From an uncultured archaeon (GTDB taxonomy: Archaea > Altiarchaeota > Altiarchaeia > IMC4 > SCGC-AAA252-I15): DNA of 64,000 nucleotides. Both the position numbers and the translations under genes were made by a program. The notes beneath the pieces were generated by a model. It was not told where the DNA came from, ran no database searches, and was given only the letters and a program-made list of their open reading frames with translations. Where the stretch lies: the NCBI GenBank assembly GCA_902384455.1, contig CABMCB010000018.1:1-64000 (forward strand), written 5' to 3'. This document shows, piece by piece, positions 49,253 to 57,136 of the stretch; within the stretch, counting starts at the first letter, position 1, and every line of letters starts with the position of its first letter.

Positions 49253-50197
49253 ATGAAAATCCTGGTGACTGGGGGCGCGGGTTTTGTGGGAAGCCACCTT
49301 ACGGAGCATCTGCTTAAACTGGGCCACAACGTCGTTGCAGTCGACGACCTAAGCCTGGGAACCCTTGAGAACATACGTGGATTCGAAAAAAACCCGAGGT
49401 TCACTTTCATTAAGCTAAACCTTCTTGCCAAAAAACGCACAGAAGAACTTTTCAAAAAAAACAAATTCGACTGCGTATTCCACCTGGCCGCAAACTCCGA
49501 CATACAAAAAAGCAGGCTTTACCCCAGCATCGACCTCAAGAAGACTTTCATGACGACGTACAACGTGCTGGAGTGCATGAGGTCTGCGGGGGTTGAGCAA
49601 ATCGTTTTCACGTCCAGCTCCGCGATATACGGGGAGACCGACCAGCGAATACACGAAGATTTAGGCCCTCTTCTGCCCACGTCCTTTTACGGGGCGGCGA
49701 AACTAAGCTCTGAAGGATTCATCAGCGCGTTCTGCGTTAACTACGGCATAAAGGCGTGGATACTCAGGTTCCCAAACGTTGTGGGAGAGCGGGCTACTCA
49801 CGGCGTAGTCTACGACTTCGTCCGGAAGCTGAAGAAGAACCCGAAAGAACTTGAGATACTAGGAGACGGCAAACAGGAGAAACCCTACGCATACGTCAAA
49901 GACATCGTCGAAGGAATCATATACGCATGGAAACACTCCAACGACGACATCAACATCTTCAACCTTGGCACGCAAACCACCACCACAGTAACCAAAATAG
50001 CCCAAACACTCGTAACGGAAATGAACCTGAAAAACGTGAAGTTCAAGTACACCGGAGGAGACAGAGGATGGACCGGCGACGTGCCAAAATACCAATACGA
50101 CCTAACCAAAATCCACAAACTAGGCTGGAAAGCCAAACATAACTCCGACCAAGCAGTACGCACCGCAATAAAAGCCATCCTCAAAAACGGAAGATAA
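49253..50197 (+). CDS. NAD-dependent nucleotide-sugar epimerase/dehydratase
   Basis: 314-residue extended short-chain dehydrogenase: ILVTGGAGFVGSHLTEHLL is the NAD-binding motif, and the catalytic Tyr and Lys are in SFYGAAKLSSE after TSSSAIYGE. Closest in pattern to UDP-glucose 4-epimerase or UDP-glucuronate enzymes; the exact reaction is not readable. It may modify the heptose or another hexose made in the cluster. Confidence 0.85.
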   Translation: MKILVTGGAGFVGSHLTEHLLKLGHNVVAVDDLSLGTLENIRGFEKNPRFTFIKLNLLAKKRTEELFKKNKFDCVFHLAANSDIQKSRLYPSIDLKKTFMTTYNVLECMRSAGVEQIVFTSSSAIYGETDQRIHEDLGPLLPTSFYGAAKLSSEGFISAFCVNYGIKAWILRFPNVVGERATHGVVYDFVRKLKKNPKELEILGDGKQEKPYAYVKDIVEGIIYAWKHSNDDINIFNLGTQTTTTVTKIAQTLVTEMNLKNVKFKYTGGDRGWTGDVPKYQYDLTKIHKLGWKAKHNSDQAVRTAIKAILKNGR

Positions 50198-50202
50198 AAA
50201 CA

Positions 50203-51498
50203 ATGAAGGCCGTAATACTTGCGGGAGGGAAGGGAACGCGCCTGGGGGAACTAACCCGCAACGTACCCAAGCCGATGGTTAAAATAGGCGAAAAAACCCT
50301 TCTTGAACACAACATAAACCTCCTTACGAGGTACGGCATCAAAGACGAAATCATAATAACCACAGGCCACCTCGCAGACGCCATCGAAGACCACTTCAAA
50401 GACGGAAAAGAATACGGCGTATCAATAACTTACTACCGCGAGGAAACGCCGCTTGGGACGACAGGCGCACTCAAGGAACTTGAAGGCAAACTCACCCACG
50501 ACTTTCTGGTGCTCTCAGGAGACGTCCTGACGAACATGGACCTCAAACGGCTCATCGAATACCACAAGAAGAAAAAAGCCACCGCAACCCTTGTCCTGCA
50601 CCCAAACGACCACCCCTACGACAGCGACCTTGCGGAAATCGACGACGAAGGCAGAATCACCGCATTCATACCCAAACCCCACGACGACGGCAGACTCCAC
50701 AAGAACCTCGTGAACGCAGGACTCTACGTTCTGTCGCCCAACGCGCTTGGGCATATTCACCGCGGTAAAGGCGACTTTGGGAAAGACCTATTCCCCCGCC
50801 TAATCAAAACCGAACCAATATACGGCTACGTCACCACCGAATACATTAAGGACGCCGGAACGCCACAACGCCTTGAAGAAGTCACTGCGGCGTACGTAAG
50901 CGGAAAATCCGAGCGACGAAACCTGGAGCACAAGCAGAAGGCGATTTTCCTGGATCGAGACGGCGTAATCAACAAGGAAATAAACCTGCTCCACCGCAAA
51001 GAAGACTTTGAGCTTCTGCCCGGCTCGGCCGAAGCAATAAAGAAAATCAACCAATCAGACTACCTCGCCATCGTGGCGACTAACCAGCCGGTTGTGGCCA
51101 GAAACCTGTGCAGCATCGAGGACGTGAAGGGGATACACATGAAGATGGAGACGCTTCTTGGGGAAAAAGGCGCCTACGTTGACGCCGTATATTTCTGCCC
51201 GCACCACCCCGACAAAGGATACCCGGAAGAGAACCCGGCATACAAGATTGAGTGCTCATGCAGGAAGCCTAAGACCGGGATGATTGACGAAGCGGTTGCG
51301 GCATACAACATAGACCGCCATGAGTCATACATCATAGGAGACTCCCAACGCGACGTTCAATGCGGGAAAAACGCGGGACTCACCGCAATAGGCATAAGAA
51401 ACGCGTCATCAAGCCAACCCGTCAAAGAAGCGGACCACGTCTTCGAAAGCCTTAATGACGCCGTAGACTTCATCCTCGACAAAAAAAAACAAAGCTAA
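50203..51498 (+). CDS. Fused sugar-1-phosphate nucleotidyltransferase and HAD phosphatase (HddC-GmhB-like)
   Basis: 431 residues, two enzymes in one chain. Residues 1-235 are a nucleotidyltransferase (AVILAGGKGTRLGELTRNVPKP; metal Asp107 in LSGDVLT). Residues 246-431 are a histidinol-phosphatase-type HAD (FLDRDGVIN with D251/D253; GDSQRDVQCGKNAG) with the GmhB zinc loop CPHHPD...CSCRKPKTGM. In the GDP-heptose route GmhB removes the 7-phosphate and HddC activates the 1-phosphate. The fusion joins the last two steps, between the epimerase and kinase genes. The nucleotide used (GDP or other) is uncertain. Confidence 0.85.
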   Translation: MKAVILAGGKGTRLGELTRNVPKPMVKIGEKTLLEHNINLLTRYGIKDEIIITTGHLADAIEDHFKDGKEYGVSITYYREETPLGTTGALKELEGKLTHDFLVLSGDVLTNMDLKRLIEYHKKKKATATLVLHPNDHPYDSDLAEIDDEGRITAFIPKPHDDGRLHKNLVNAGLYVLSPNALGHIHRGKGDFGKDLFPRLIKTEPIYGYVTTEYIKDAGTPQRLEEVTAAYVSGKSERRNLEHKQKAIFLDRDGVINKEINLLHRKEDFELLPGSAEAIKKINQSDYLAIVATNQPVVARNLCSIEDVKGIHMKMETLLGEKGAYVDAVYFCPHHPDKGYPEENPAYKIECSCRKPKTGMIDEAVAAYNIDRHESYIIGDSQRDVQCGKNAGLTAIGIRNASSSQPVKEADHVFESLNDAVDFILDKKKQS

Positions 51499-51502
51499 GC
51501 TG

Positions 51503-51509
51503 ATATAAA
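51503..51509 (+). promoter_or_regulatory. TATA-like element before the HddA-like kinase gene
   Basis: ATATAAA is centred about 28 nt upstream of ATG 51534, in the 35-base gap after the fusion gene. It suggests an internal promoter giving leaderless kinase-gmhA transcripts. Confidence 0.45.
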
Positions 51510-51533
51510 CAGAAAACAAATAGACGACCGCCA

Positions 51534-52523
51534 ATGATAATCACAAAAACGCCCTTCCGCGTCAGCTTCGTCGGAGGAGGCTCCGACGTAAAAGAATTCT
51601 ACGAACAAAGCCCCGGAGCGGTACTATCCACCACCATAAACAAATACATGTACATAAGCTCCCACCGCTTCTTCGACGTAGACAAAATACGAGTCAAATA
51701 CTCCAAAACAGAAACCGCATCAAACGTAAACGAAATAGAACACCCCATAGTACGAGAAGTACTCAAAAAATTCAAGATAGAAGGCGCAATAGAAATAAGC
51801 TCAAACGCCGACGTACCCGCAGGAACAGGACTCGGCTCATCCTCATCATTCACCGTAGGCCTGCTGCACAACCTATACGCACGCCAAGGCAAACACACCA
51901 CAAAAGAAAAACTCGCAGAAGAAGCATGCGACATAGAAATAAGCCGCCTAAAGGAACCAATCGGCAAACAAGACCAGTACGCCGCCGCCTTCGGCGGACT
52001 CAACGTCCTCACATTCAGCCCGACCGGCAAAGTCGCAGTCGAACCCATCCACTTAAAAAAAGACACGTTCGAAGAGCTCCAGAAAAACCTCCTCATGTTC
52101 TACACCGGCGACCAAAGAAAAACTTCCGCCATACTTGAAGAGCAAAAGAAGAACATGCAGTCCGAAGACAAAGTAGAAACGCTCAAGAAAATGGTGGCGC
52201 TCGTAGGGGAACTCAGAAACGCACTATACAACGGAGACCTCAACGAATTCGGACAACTACTCAACCAAAACTGGACGCTAAAACAAAAACTCGCCTCCAA
52301 AATAACCAACCCACAAATAAACGCCCACTACGAAAAAGCCCTCAAAAACGGCGCACTAGGCGGAAAACTACTGGGAGCAGGCGGAGGAGGATTCTTACTC
52401 TTCTACTGCGAAGAAGGAAAACAAGACAAACTAAGAAACGCCCTCACCCCACTAAGAGAACTCACATTCAAATTCGACACAGAAGGAAGCAAAGTAATCT
52501 ACGTAGGTGACGAATATGACTGA
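51534..52523 (+). CDS. GHMP kinase, D-glycero-D-manno-heptose 7-phosphate kinase-like
   Basis: 329 residues of the GHMP family: ATP motif VPAGTGLGSSSSFTVGLL near residue 95 and the C-terminal LLGAGGGGFLLFYC. It has the RVSFVGGGSDVKEFYEQ opening seen in HddA and related sugar kinases. In the pathway HddA phosphorylates C1 of heptose 7-phosphate. The call rests on family pattern plus GmhA and GmhB-like neighbours. The gene is strongly A+C-rich. Confidence 0.82.
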   Translation: MIITKTPFRVSFVGGGSDVKEFYEQSPGAVLSTTINKYMYISSHRFFDVDKIRVKYSKTETASNVNEIEHPIVREVLKKFKIEGAIEISSNADVPAGTGLGSSSSFTVGLLHNLYARQGKHTTKEKLAEEACDIEISRLKEPIGKQDQYAAAFGGLNVLTFSPTGKVAVEPIHLKKDTFEELQKNLLMFYTGDQRKTSAILEEQKKNMQSEDKVETLKKMVALVGELRNALYNGDLNEFGQLLNQNWTLKQKLASKITNPQINAHYEKALKNGALGGKLLGAGGGGFLLFYCEEGKQDKLRNALTPLRELTFKFDTEGSKVIYVGDEYD

Positions 52524-53094
52524 CCCAGAAAAAGAAGCAGACAAATACCTCAAAAAAGTAGCCGACACCATAAACAAAATCGACCGCAAAAAAATAGCCC
52601 AACTAACAGACCTAATGCTCACAACATACCAAAAAAACGGCACAATCTACATATTCGGAAACGGCGGCTCAGCAGCAAACGCAAGCCACATGACAGGCGA
52701 CATAATCAAAGACTACTCATACGGCCGAAAAAAACGGTTCAAAGCCATCTGCTTAAGCGACAACACCCCCGCTTTGATGGCTTACGCCAACGACGTCTCG
52801 TATGAGGACGTGTTCGTGGAGCAGCTTAAGAATTTTCTGGATAAAGACGACTTGGTGATAGGCATCTCAGGCAGCGGAAACAGCATGAACGTCGTAAAGG
52901 CGCTGCTTTACGCCAAAGAGAAAGGGGCGAAAACAGTGGCCTTCTGCGGGTTTGACGGCGGAAAAATAAGGGGAATCGCAGACCTCGCCCTGCACGCTGA
53001 AATCAATGACATGGAAGTGTCTGAGGACGTGCACCTAGCCCTCGCCCACTGCGCAAAGCGAATTATCTCAAAGAAAATTCCGCCGGAAAAATAA
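52516..53094 (+). CDS. gmhA: Phosphoheptose isomerase (GmhA-like SIS protein)
   Basis: 192-residue sugar isomerase: converts sedoheptulose 7-phosphate to D-glycero-D-manno-heptose 7-phosphate. FGNGGSAANASHMTGD and GISGSGNSMNVVKALLYAK are the SIS signatures. Aligned to E. coli GmhA, the zinc ligands H61, E65, Q172 and H180 correspond to H58, D62, E170 and H178, so metal chemistry is plausible with conservative changes. Start at ATG 52516 (overlapping the kinase stop by eight bases), not GTG 52507. Composition changes from A+C-rich to balanced near 52750. Confidence 0.85.
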   Translation: MTDPEKEADKYLKKVADTINKIDRKKIAQLTDLMLTTYQKNGTIYIFGNGGSAANASHMTGDIIKDYSYGRKKRFKAICLSDNTPALMAYANDVSYEDVFVEQLKNFLDKDDLVIGISGSGNSMNVVKALLYAKEKGAKTVAFCGFDGGKIRGIADLALHAEINDMEVSEDVHLALAHCAKRIISKKIPPEK

Positions 53095-53109
53095 CTCCTT
53101 CCAGTCCGA

Positions 53110-54021
53110 CTAACTTTGTAGGTACACCCACTTGAGCACGTCAGTTGACGTGACAATGCCCAGAACATTCTCTTCCTCCACTACGGGAAACCCGCCGAAA
53201 CCTGTCTCGTGAATCAAACGCGGCACAACAGACAAATCATCGTCAGGACTAACCGTAACAGGCTCAGACATGACCTCGCTGACGCGCGTAGACAAATTCT
53301 CCTCCGCGTTCACTCCCCTGAAATTACCCTTCTCAAGAAACTTCAGGACGTCAAAGACCGTCACAATGCCCGTCAGACGGCACTCCTGGATAACAGGAAG
53401 CCGCCTTAAACCATTTCTCACCATAACGCGGCTGACGTCAGACAACATCATTCCGGGAGTGGCCTCAATCAGCTTTGTGTTCATCACATCACCTACGGTA
53501 ACGCCAAAGTCCTCGCCGGAAGGCAAAATGTCGCGCTCAGTCACAATCGCCTCAACCCTCATGCTCTCAACGCTGTCAACCACAGGCAAACAACTGGTAT
53601 GCTTAGTGACAATAAAACGGATGACGTCCGAAACAGACTCCTTCCTCGTGACAAAACTCGCCTCAGACATAATCTTAGTAATAGGCGCATTAATCGCAGA
53701 AAGAAAATTCCCCCTATAATCCTCCTCAATAATCCTATACTTAGGCCCACCACCCAAGAAATCCAAAATACTAATCGCAGTAACAAGACCCAAAAGACGA
53801 TTAGTACCCGCATCAGTAACAGGCAACCGCCTAAAATCATGCTGACGCATAAGACGCGCAGACTCCAAAACAGACGAAGTAGGCCTTACCGAAACAACCT
53901 TCGTCTCGGCAACCTTCAGCACGTCGCTCTCCTTAATGTGCTTGTGGTGCGCTTTGGCCTCGTGAGCCCCCCGGTCAACCTTGCTCCTGTTGTCTGAAAA
54001 AGACGTTGGATTAGACTTCAT
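53110..54021 (-). CDS. Four-CBS-domain regulatory protein
   Basis: About 303 residues containing four CBS units: VVSVRPTSSVLESARLM, ASFVTRKESVSDVIRFI, LIEATPGMMLSDVSRVM and PVTVSPDDDLSVVPRLI, each with a following LPVV or FPVV strand. Two CBS pairs usually bind adenine nucleotides. The first 30 residues are basic and His-rich (AHEAKAHHKHIKESD). Start chosen at MKSNPTSFSDN (54021), after the aldolase stop. Co-directional with the ADTH synthase gene, so it may sense energy for that enzyme (inference). Confidence 0.85.
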   Translation of the reverse strand: MKSNPTSFSDNRSKVDRGAHEAKAHHKHIKESDVLKVAETKVVSVRPTSSVLESARLMRQHDFRRLPVTDAGTNRLLGLVTAISILDFLGGGPKYRIIEEDYRGNFLSAINAPITKIMSEASFVTRKESVSDVIRFIVTKHTSCLPVVDSVESMRVEAIVTERDILPSGEDFGVTVGDVMNTKLIEATPGMMLSDVSRVMVRNGLRRLPVIQECRLTGIVTVFDVLKFLEKGNFRGVNAEENLSTRVSEVMSEPVTVSPDDDLSVVPRLIHETGFGGFPVVEEENVLGIVTSTDVLKWVYLQS

Positions 54022-54041
54022 TTTGAAAATGAAAACACCCC

Positions 54042-54803
54042 TTACTTCTTGCTGTGAACCAACTCGCAAAGCTTGCGAGTCATCGCTGTCACATCATCAG
54101 CCTGAAACACGTTCCTGCCAATGCTAACGCCGGCAGCACCGGAATCCATAGCATCGCGAATCATCTGGAACAAAGCCTCGTCGCTGTCCACCTTAGGACC
54201 CCCCGCAATCACCACGGGAGCAGGACAACCCTCGACAACCTCCCTAAACGACTTCTTGTCGCCAGTATAAGGGCACTTAATGATGTCAGCGCCCAACTCA
54301 GCGCCCAAACGAGCCACATGCTTAACATACTTCACGTCAGTCTCACTCTTAACGTTGCGGCCGCGCGGGTACATCATTGCGATAAGAGGCATGCCGTATT
54401 CAGCGCAGTCCTCAGCAACCCTCCCCAAATCAAAGAGCATCTGGCTTTCGTTGTCTGCGCCAACGTTAATGTGAACGCTCACAGCGTCAGCCCCAAGCCG
54501 AACAGCCTCCTTGACGGTGCTCGCTAAAACCTTAGTGTTAGGGTCAGGACCGATGCTAGAACCAGCCGAAAGATGAATGATAAGACCAATGTCGTGGCCG
54601 TAGCCGCGGTGCCCATACTGCACCATGCCCTTATGCACTAGGACGGCATTAGCGCCCCCCTCCGCTATCTTGTTGATTGTCGCCGGAAGGTCCTCAAGAC
54701 CCCTGATGGGGCCGACTGTTACTCCGTGGTCCAAAGGCACAATAACGGTTTTCCCGCTCTTGCGGTCGATTATGCGCTCAAGGCGGACTTTCTTGCCAAT
54801 CAT
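54042..54803 (-). CDS. 2-amino-3,7-dideoxy-D-threo-hept-6-ulosonate (ADTH) synthase / class I aldolase
   Basis: 253-residue DhnA-type TIM-barrel aldolase. [37 protein letters not shown], the Schiff-base Lys region [15 protein letters not shown] and [15 protein letters not shown] closely follow the ADTH synthase group of methanogens. That group starts the alternative aromatic pathway and is related to fructose-bisphosphate aldolase. Which activity dominates here cannot be told. Start at [12 protein letters not shown] (54803), about 28 nt from a TATA-like box at 54825-54838. Confidence 0.85.
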   Translation of the reverse strand: MIGKKVRLERIIDRKSGKTVIVPLDHGVTVGPIRGLEDLPATINKIAEGGANAVLVHKGMVQYGHRGYGHDIGLIIHLSAGSSIGPDPNTKVLASTVKEAVRLGADAVSVHINVGADNESQMLFDLGRVAEDCAEYGMPLIAMMYPRGRNVKSETDVKYVKHVARLGAELGADIIKCPYTGDKKSFREVVEGCPAPVVIAGGPKVDSDEALFQMIRDAMDSGAAGVSIGRNVFQADDVTAMTRKLCELVHSKK

Positions 54804-54824
54804 ACTTAAACACCCCCGCTGGGA

Positions 54825-54838
54825 GGTTAATATTATCA
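54825..54838 (-). promoter_or_regulatory. TATA-like element of the ADTH synthase gene
   Basis: TGATAATATTAACC on the minus strand is centred about 28 nt before the ATG at 54803, a leaderless arrangement. It also supports choosing that ATG over the upstream one at 54839. Confidence 0.45.
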
Positions 54839-54954
54839 AACCACGCCCTTAAAACCCGCTTTAGAGGCATATGCGGCATTTCTACCGGCAGCAAAAAACA
54901 AAACACAAAAATCCGCTAAAAACGCCGTATACACCGGGTTTTACGTTCTTTTAA

Positions 54955-54977
54955 CGCCGTTTTCCTTAAAAACGGCG
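54955..54977. repeat. Inverted repeat in the divergent promoter region
   Basis: CGCCGTTTT-CCTTA-AAAACGGCG is a 9-bp perfect stem with a five-base loop. On the plus strand it runs straight into GTTTTATAGG, the likely TATA element of the H1-like-tail gene. It could be a regulator site or a transcript hairpin. Confidence 0.5.
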
Positions 54978-55005
54978 GTTTTATAGGAATGCTCCAAATA
55001 CCTTA

Positions 55006-55557
55006 ATGGTGGTTGGTGTGAAGAAAACGAAAAAGATTCAGAAGACTTCTCGCTCCTTGGGAAAAAAACCATCCGCTAAAAGCACCCCAACGAAGCCCAC
55101 CAAACCCCCGGCCAAGCCGAAAAAGACGACTGCCCCAAAGAAACCAGTAAAAAAGGCCAAGTCAGCCGTCAAAAAGCCAATAAAGGCGGCGCCTAAAAAA
55201 CAGTCTCCACCAAAGAGGGCAGCACCAACAAAGGCTGCCGCACCAAAAACCGCTGCGCCTAAAACAACGTACGGCGGGCCATCTACGCTTTCAGTGCCTA
55301 TCACTCACCCGTCTGACGTAGTGGTGATGGGCGAAGTCGTAACCCCCGCCAGCATCAAATCCTTGACTAAGGAGGCTAAACGTAAGATGCGGTTCACCAT
55401 AGACGACGTCAACATAGTCGACATCATACCCCATCAGGATCCAAACAATCTCTTCGTCAAGATTGCCGTAATAGACCGAGTCCAAGAAGAGGCCGTCAAA
55501 ATGTTCCCTAAATCGGCAGTTAGGCGTCTGAACAAGATAACCTTGGAAATCCGTTGA
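55006..55557 (+). CDS. Protein with histone-H1-like Lys/Pro/Ala tail and small C-terminal domain
   Basis: 183 residues. The first 90 are almost wholly Lys, Pro, Ala and Thr, resembling the tails of histone H1 and bacterial H1-like proteins. The last 90 form a compact alpha/beta domain (SVPITHPSDVVVMGEVV...NLFVKIAVIDRVQEEAVKMFPKSAV) that I do not recognise. A DNA- or RNA-binding role is suggested by charge only. ATG 55006 lies about 24 nt after a TATA-like GTTTTATAG. Confidence 0.7.
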   Translation: MVVGVKKTKKIQKTSRSLGKKPSAKSTPTKPTKPPAKPKKTTAPKKPVKKAKSAVKKPIKAAPKKQSPPKRAAPTKAAAPKTAAPKTTYGGPSTLSVPITHPSDVVVMGEVVTPASIKSLTKEAKRKMRFTIDDVNIVDIIPHQDPNNLFVKIAVIDRVQEEAVKMFPKSAVRRLNKITLEIR

Positions 55558-55648
55558 TTGACGTAAAGAGCGCTTATTTGTTTATATGGCGGCTGCTCCT
55601 AAGGGGATTATGAGGGGGCTCCGCTCGCTCACAACATAAAAACTCTCT

Positions 55649-55699
55649 GTCCGCGACCTTCCGCCGAGTCAAACTGTGACGTCGGGAGGCGGGGCGGAC
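55649..55699. repeat. Nested stem-loop between convergent genes
   Basis: GTCCGC (55649-55654) pairs with GCGGAC (55694-55699), CCTTCC (55657-55662) with GGGAGG (55684-55689), and GTCA (55668-55671) with TGAC (55677-55680). The intergenic interval 55558-55760 holds nothing else recognisable except a TATA-like TTTATATGG at 55581. It could be a terminator shared by the converging transcripts or a small structured RNA. Confidence 0.45.
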
Positions 55700-55760
55700 G
55701 GATTAATAATCAAATAAACGACGACCCCCTCACCAATCTCCTTTTTGCAGTTTTTTGGGG

Positions 55761-55979
55761 TTATTGGAATAGAATCATCAGGGAGACTACGAGTCCGTAT
55801 ATTGCTATGGCTTCTGCTAGGGCGACAAATAGTAGGACTTTTCCGCTTGTTTCGGGTTTTTCTTTTACTGCGTTTGCGGCTGCGGATCCTGTGGCTGCTA
55901 TTGCGTAGGCTGATGCCATGGCGGCCATTCCTATTGCGAGTGCGGCGCATATTTCCTTGCCTACGTCTATTGAGACCAT
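55761..55979 (-). CDS. A-type ATP synthase subunit K (c-ring), copy 2
   Basis: 72 residues starting at MVSIDVGKEICAALAIGM (55979). The last 28 residues are identical to copy 1, including the Glu of LAEAIAIYG. Helix 1 differs (CAALAIGMAAMASAYAIAATG versus AAVAIGLSSMAAGYAIAGTG). Both copies carry a complete ion site. It lies 36 kb from the other ATP synthase genes, two bases after a 44-residue membrane peptide gene. The earlier ATG at 56066 would overlap that gene and is rejected. Confidence 0.9.
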   Translation of the reverse strand: MVSIDVGKEICAALAIGMAAMASAYAIAATGSAAANAVKEKPETSGKVLLFVALAEAIAIYGLVVSLMILFQ

Positions 55980-55981
55980 GC

Positions 55982-56116
55982 TTATTTTGCTCTGTTTTTG
56001 ATTTGTTTTGGGCGGGATTCTAGTTTGTCGTGGAAGTTGTATATGGTGCGGGTTATGCCTGCCCATATGGCGAATCCGAAAAAGGCGATTAGTCCCAGTG
56101 CGAGTATGCTTGCCAT
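55982..56116 (-). CDS. 44-residue single-span membrane peptide upstream of the second c-subunit
   Basis: Too short for standard ORF cut-offs. Translation is MASILALGLIAFFGFAIWAG (residues 1-20, one membrane span) followed by ITRTIYNFHDKLESRP and a basic tail KQIKNRAK. The stop is two bases before the c-subunit ATG, so both must share a transcript. The codon pattern and tight spacing argue that it is real. Function unknown; a ring-assembly or c-subunit insertion helper is one possibility. Confidence 0.7.
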   Translation of the reverse strand: MASILALGLIAFFGFAIWAGITRTIYNFHDKLESRPKQIKNRAK

Positions 56117-56195
56117 TATAGTCTTTATAGTTCTCTCATATTGTGTTTATAAATAGTTTATATATAAGTTATGTAGAATATTTATTGTATATAGA
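56117..56195. promoter_or_regulatory. A/T-rich divergent promoter region
   Basis: This 79-base gap is nearly all A and T. TTTATATATAAG (56157-56168) lies about 33 nt before the AbrB-PhoU start on the plus strand. CTATTTATAAAC read on the minus strand (56143-56154) lies about 33 nt before the small peptide start. It is the most A/T-rich stretch in the window. Confidence 0.5.
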
Positions 56196-57134
56196 ATGCT
56201 TGAGCACAGGAAGCTTCAGATTACTGGGGGAGCGACATACACAATAAGCCTCCCTAGGCAGTGGGTCATCAAGAACAAACTGAAAAAAGGCTCTGAACTT
56301 ACGGTTATAGACCTGACCACCAACGACCTTCTAATCAGAACTCACACCCAGAAAGACGAGAGAACCGCAACCCTTGACATATCCGGCGAAGAGGACGCCG
56401 GCTACATAATCCGCAGATTCATAACAAAATACATTCAGGGGTACACTACAATCGCTTTCATCGCGAATCCTAAAATCACTCCCACCGCCCGCAAAATACT
56501 TAAGGAAACCGCCGTCTTGCTCATAGGCCTTGAGTTGTATGACGATTCGGCTACTGAGGTCACTTTTCGGGTGCTTTTGAGGGAGGATATTTCAGTTGAT
56601 GAGTCGGTTAGTCAGATGGCGGATTTGTGTTTTTCGTCTGTGGAGGAGGTGGGGGAATTTTTGAGTAATCCTTCTTCTGATGTTGCTTCAAATGTCGCTC
56701 AAAGGGAGGTTGAGGTTGACAAGTTTTATTTCCTTGTCCTTAGGCAGCTTGCGACCACTGCCGGCATCCCCAATACCACGTGGATTCGGGCGGCGACCGC
56801 GATTGAGAGGGCTCACGATCAGATTGAGCGGATTGTTAAGCTTGCTTCCGACGTAGACAAGACGGCGTTGAGGAAGAATCAACGGATAAAGGACGCTTAC
56901 GGCAGGCTTCGCCGCCTTTATTCTGACGCCTCAGACTCGTTGAAGCGTGTTGATGCGGTCAAAGCCAACCGCGTCGTCGAAGAGGTTACTGCGTTTGAGC
57001 AGTCTCAAAGCAAACAGCTTGATGAAATAATCAAGCAGAAGGAGGACCCCCGAAGCATATTGATTTACGACGGATTCTATAGGCTTGCCGCCCACATAAG
57101 CGACGTGGGCGAAGCCGTTGTTAATTTGACTTGA
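56196..57134 (+). CDS. AbrB-type DNA-binding domain fused to PhoU domains
   Basis: 312 residues. The N-terminal swapped-hairpin segment RKLQITGGATYTISLPRQWVIKNKLKKGSEL (about 5-35) is AbrB/SpoVT-like. The remainder is two PhoU-like helical bundles (SVSQMADLCFSSVEEVGEFL..., VDKFYFLVLRQLAT, RAATAIERAHDQIERIVKLA). Archaeal proteins of this kind are taken as phosphate-uptake regulators. No pst or pho gene is in the window. Composition switches sharply near 56525. Confidence 0.85.
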   Translation: MLEHRKLQITGGATYTISLPRQWVIKNKLKKGSELTVIDLTTNDLLIRTHTQKDERTATLDISGEEDAGYIIRRFITKYIQGYTTIAFIANPKITPTARKILKETAVLLIGLELYDDSATEVTFRVLLREDISVDESVSQMADLCFSSVEEVGEFLSNPSSDVASNVAQREVEVDKFYFLVLRQLATTAGIPNTTWIRAATAIERAHDQIERIVKLASDVDKTALRKNQRIKDAYGRLRRLYSDASDSLKRVDAVKANRVVEEVTAFEQSQSKQLDEIIKQKEDPRSILIYDGFYRLAAHISDVGEAVVNLT

Positions 57135-57136
57135 TT

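Noticed and set aside
55586-55639. 17-codon frame MAAAPKGIMRG... in the gap after the H1-like-tail gene
   Set aside because: Very short, its TATA-like element overlaps the ATG, and nothing supports translation.
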